Positions 6,292-9,024 of a DNA stretch of 9,024 nt are shown here, piece by piece. The notes beneath the pieces were generated by a model. The model was not told where the DNA came from and ran no database searches. It saw only the letters and a list, made by a program, of their open reading frames with translations. Position 1 is the first letter of the stretch, and each line of letters starts with the position of its first letter. Both the position numbers and the translations under genes were made by a program. Origin of the DNA: Oscillospiraceae bacterium (GTDB lineage: Bacteria > Bacillota > Clostridia > Oscillospirales > UBA644); assembly GCA_015067385.1 (NCBI GenBank), contig SVMP01000083.1, positions 1 through 9,024 of the forward strand. Reading direction: 5' to 3'.

Positions 6292-7251
6292 ATGGTAAAA
6301 TATGCCATAAAAAGAGTTCTTCTGATGATATTTACATTGTTCGTCATCATGACAATGTGTTTTGTCCTCATTAAACTTTTACCGCTCCCCGCAGTAAAAG
6401 AAATGGGTAAAGATATCAATATCATCCTTATGAGACGTGAACAGATGGGTTACGGCAAACCTATACCCGTGCAGTACGCTCTCTTCCTCAAGTCTGTTAT
6501 TACTCAGTGGGACTGGGGCGTAGGTGAACAGATGTATGAGACTCTCGAAGTATGGGATGTTCTTATGCAAAAACTTCCGTATACTATCACCGTAAACCTA
6601 TATTCGATACTAATTGCGATCCCGATAGGTCTCGCTTTCGGTATCTATGCGGCTCTTAAAAAGAACAAATGGCAAGACCATGTCATATCGACCGCCGTTA
6701 TGATCTTCATATCGGTTCCGTCTTATGTTTATGCGTTCCTTGTTCAATATTTCCTTTGCTTCAAGGCGGGACTTTTCCCGATTACCATACCGTCGGCGCA
6801 AGATGCCTCATTGTTCAGCATTAAAATGTTTATCAGTATGATGCCTGCTATCCTTTCTCTCGGTTTTGGTGTTATTGCCGGTCTTACACGTTACACCCGT
6901 GCCGAACTTTCCGAAGTTCTTACAGGTGACTATATGCTTCTTGCAAGAACAAAAGGTCTTACAAAAGCTCAGGCTACCGCACGTCATGCTATGCGTAACG
7001 CAATGGTCGTTATTCTTCCTATGATCATCGGCGAATTTATTGGTATTATCCAGGGTTCACTTCTTATTGAACAGATTTTTGCTATTCCCGGTGTTGGCAG
7101 CCTTTATATCAGTGCTATCAACCTTCGTGATTATAACTTCTTTATGGCTCTTACTTTCTTCTATACCTTTATCGGTCTTTTCTCCGGTATTTGTATGGAC
7201 ATCAGCTACGGCTTTATCGATCCGAGAATCAGAATGGGGGGTAAAAAATAA
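6292..7251 (+). CDS. oppB: Oligopeptide/dipeptide-type ABC transporter permease, OppB/DppB family
   Basis: Encodes 319 residues, the normal size for this family (about 300-340). It is an integral membrane subunit that forms half of the translocation channel. The N-terminus MVKYAIKRVLLMIFTLF leads into the first membrane span (~9-30). Further hydrophobic spans lie near 100-121, 131-156, 181-198, 240-262 and 284-308, giving the six-span layout. The EAA loop that contacts the ATPase is at about 212-240 (GDYMLLARTKGL, then RHAMRNA), followed by IFAIPGVGSLYISAI, RDYNFFMAL and the C-terminal DPRIR, all typical of OppB/DppB. The stop codon overlaps the start of the next gene by one base (TAATG), which implies translational coupling. 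The ligand (di-, oligopeptide, nickel or other) cannot be read from the permease. Confidence 0.93.
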   Translation: MVKYAIKRVLLMIFTLFVIMTMCFVLIKLLPLPAVKEMGKDINIILMRREQMGYGKPIPVQYALFLKSVITQWDWGVGEQMYETLEVWDVLMQKLPYTITVNLYSILIAIPIGLAFGIYAALKKNKWQDHVISTAVMIFISVPSYVYAFLVQYFLCFKAGLFPITIPSAQDASLFSIKMFISMMPAILSLGFGVIAGLTRYTRAELSEVLTGDYMLLARTKGLTKAQATARHAMRNAMVVILPMIIGEFIGIIQGSLLIEQIFAIPGVGSLYISAINLRDYNFFMALTFFYTFIGLFSGICMDISYGFIDPRIRMGGKK

Positions 7252-8795
7252 TGCAGAATAATGAATATATGAATATCCCCAAGGAAAAATTTGAATTGGC
7301 TTCTCATGGCGAAAAGATCTATGATAAGAAGCTTGAAACAAAGCCTATCGGTTATTTTATGGACGCATGGATACGTTTCCGTAAAAACAAAAGCTCTGTT
7401 GCCGCCGCTTGCATTATTCTTTTCCTTGTTATTTTTGCTATAGTTGTTCCGTTATTCTCTCCCTATACTGTTACTGACCGTGACGGCTATTATAAGACTG
7501 TTCTTCCTAAAAATGAGCTTTTTGCTGATCTCGGTTTAGGCTTCTGGGACGGTTCTTCAATGAAGACATATCCGAAGGCAGGCTATCAGTATTATAATTC
7601 TATCGGTGTTGAAAGCGGCTTTGATGCTGTTATCGGCGAACCGAAGATCCTTACAGATGCAGAGGGTAACGAATCTTATAAATTCAGACTTGATTCGTAC
7701 AATACTGTAGGTTATGTTTTCCTTAATCTTACCGCAGAAGAATTTATCGCTCTTCAGCAGTATCAGGATGAAAATCAGATTCAGGTAATCTATCCCATGC
7801 CCGATACGTATAAAACCAATTATACTATCGGTAACGCAGGCGCAAACTTCTGGTACAAGCTTAAAAATGAGAAAGCTAACTCTACCGGCGAACCTGCGCT
7901 TGATAAAGACGGTAAATATGTTCCCAACTATATAACCAGCTCCAATAAAGAGCGTGGCGACTATACCTCTACCATGCGTATCGAAGGCGATAACGGTGAG
8001 GGTGGCGACTGGTATGTTTACGCTGTAAAGAATCAGACCGGTTACAAGGTCCGTGTTCTTTACCGTGAATATTATATCTATAAGAACGGTCACGAACCCC
8101 TCTTCCTCTTTGGTACCAATGCATACGGTCAGGATATTTTCACTTGTCTCGCGGCAGGTGCAAGACTTTCTTTCCTCCTTGCTATATTTGTTTCTGTTAT
8201 TAATCTTACTATCGGTGCGATCTACGGTTCTATCGAAGGTTATTACGGTGGTGCTACAGATATTATCATGGAACGTATAAGCGATATTCTCGCATCTGTT
8301 CCGTTTATCGTTGTTGTAACATTGTTTAAACTACATTTGGCGGAAAAAGTCGGTATGTTGCCGTCATTGCTTTTCGCATTCGTTTTGACCGGTTGGGTAG
8401 GCATGGCGTCCAGAGTTCGTCTCCAGTTCTACCGTTTTAAAGGTCATGAATATATTCTTGCTGCAAGAACACTCGGCGCTAAAGATGGAAGACTTATGTT
8501 CAAACATATCTTCCCGAACTCCATCGGTACTATCATCACCGGCGCTGTTCTTATTATCCCCGGTGTTATATTCTCCGAGTCTTCTCTTTCTTATTTAGGT
8601 ATTATCAATCTCGAAACTTCGGCACTTACGTCCGTCGGTACTATGTTGGCGCAAGGTCAGGGTTATTTGCAGACTTATCCGCATATCATCTTGTTCCCGG
8701 CGATCTTTATTTCGCTGCTTGAAATTTCGTTCAACTTATTCGGTAACGGTTTGCGTGATGCGTTCAACCCGTCGCTTCGTGGAGTGGAGGAATAA
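7251..8795 (+). CDS. oppC: Oligopeptide/dipeptide-type ABC transporter permease, OppC/DppC family, with large extracytoplasmic insertion
   Basis: Encodes 514 residues against about 300 for typical OppC/DppC. The N-terminal cytoplasmic segment ends in WIRFRKNKSSV (40-50) and is followed by membrane span 1 (~50-70, ending PLFSPYT). The FGTNAYGQDIF motif, which normally follows shortly after span 1, comes only at 287-297. Residues ~75-283 are therefore an inserted, mostly polar and aromatic segment predicted to face outward. The rest is canonical: GARLSFLLAIFVSV, the EAA loop at ~398-425 (GHEYILAARTLGAKDGR, KHIFPN), FSESSLSYLG (441-450) and NLFGNGLRDAFNPSLRG. GGGGGG (7236-7241) lies 9 nt before the ATG and serves as SD. 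The gene overlaps oppB by one base and is followed 3 nt later by the ATPase gene. The insertion may contact the equally oversized binding protein; that is inference. Confidence 0.92.
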   Translation: MQNNEYMNIPKEKFELASHGEKIYDKKLETKPIGYFMDAWIRFRKNKSSVAAACIILFLVIFAIVVPLFSPYTVTDRDGYYKTVLPKNELFADLGLGFWDGSSMKTYPKAGYQYYNSIGVESGFDAVIGEPKILTDAEGNESYKFRLDSYNTVGYVFLNLTAEEFIALQQYQDENQIQVIYPMPDTYKTNYTIGNAGANFWYKLKNEKANSTGEPALDKDGKYVPNYITSSNKERGDYTSTMRIEGDNGEGGDWYVYAVKNQTGYKVRVLYREYYIYKNGHEPLFLFGTNAYGQDIFTCLAAGARLSFLLAIFVSVINLTIGAIYGSIEGYYGGATDIIMERISDILASVPFIVVVTLFKLHLAEKVGMLPSLLFAFVLTGWVGMASRVRLQFYRFKGHEYILAARTLGAKDGRLMFKHIFPNSIGTIITGAVLIIPGVIFSESSLSYLGIINLETSALTSVGTMLAQGQGYLQTYPHIILFPAIFISLLEISFNLFGNGLRDAFNPSLRGVEE

Positions 8796-8798
8796 AGT

Positions 8799-9024
8799 AT
8801 GGCAAATAAATTAGAAGTCAGAAATCTGCGTATTTCTTTCCGTACCGTTTCCGGTAAACTCCAGGCGGTCCGTGATATTTCTTTCGACCTTAAAGACGGC
8901 GAAACTCTTGCTATCGTTGGCGAATCCGGTTCCGGTAAGTCCGTAACATCCAAAGCTATCCTCGGTATTCTTGCAGGCAACTCTATTGTTGACGGCGGCG
9001 AGATAATTTATGATGGCAAAGACC
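8799..9024 (+). CDS. oppD: Oligopeptide-type ABC transporter ATP-binding protein, OppD/DppD family, N-terminal 75 residues (3' truncated by window)
   Basis: The ATG at 8799 is preceded by GGAGG (8786-8790) with 8-nt spacing and lies 3 nt after the oppC stop. The visible start, MANKLEVRNLRISF, then VSGKLQAVRDISFDL, is the classical first strand of OppD/DppD ATPases. The Walker A motif GESGSGKS is at residues 41-48 (8919-8942), followed by VTSKAILGIL. The protein would be the cytoplasmic ATP-hydrolysing subunit that powers import. OppD-type proteins are usually about 320-350 residues, so the Walker B, signature and C-terminal oligopeptide-binding-type region lie outside the window. Assignment to OppD rather than OppF rests on its position directly after the permeases and on the N-terminal sequence style. 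Confidence 0.9.
   Translation, partial: MANKLEVRNLRISFRTVSGKLQAVRDISFDLKDGETLAIVGESGSGKSVTSKAILGILAGNSIVDGGEIIYDGKD

Overview
The window reads as a chromosomal segment of an anaerobic, low-to-moderate GC Gram-positive bacterium, most likely a Clostridia-type Firmicute. The grounds are an oxygen-sensitive glycyl radical enzyme, a lipoprotein-anchored oligopeptide-type ABC transporter, AT-rich intergenic DNA, strong GGAGG-type ribosome binding sites, and TAA as the terminating codon of every complete gene. The taxonomic placement is inference; no marker gene is present. All genes are on the + strand.

Region 1 (1-3260) is a purine/radical-chemistry pair. It holds the C-terminal ~496 codons of a divergent glycyl radical enzyme (its N-terminus lies off the left edge) and, 13 nt later, a complete adenine deaminase gene (ade). 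The close spacing suggests one transcript, ending at a clear intrinsic terminator at 3218-3260.

Region 2 (3261-9024) is an oligopeptide/dipeptide-type ABC importer operon. A near-perfect sigma-A promoter (TTGACA, 17 bp, TATAAT) and a strong RBS precede a very long substrate-binding lipoprotein gene (3580-6072, 830 codon positions). Its frame is broken once, by an in-frame TAA at 4000-4002. After it come a 210-nt spacer rich in RNA/DNA hairpins, an OppB-type permease, an OppC-type permease with an extracytoplasmic insertion of ~210 residues, and the start of an OppD-type ATPase that runs off the right edge. Together these would form a lipoprotein receptor, a two-subunit channel and an ATPase. 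The second ATPase (OppF) would be expected beyond the window.

I see no fundamentally new system. The points most worth following up are the single nonsense codon in an otherwise intact, highly codon-optimised binding-protein gene; the long imperfect palindrome between the binding protein and permease genes; the non-canonical active-site motifs of the glycyl radical enzyme; and the large insertion in the OppC-type permease.
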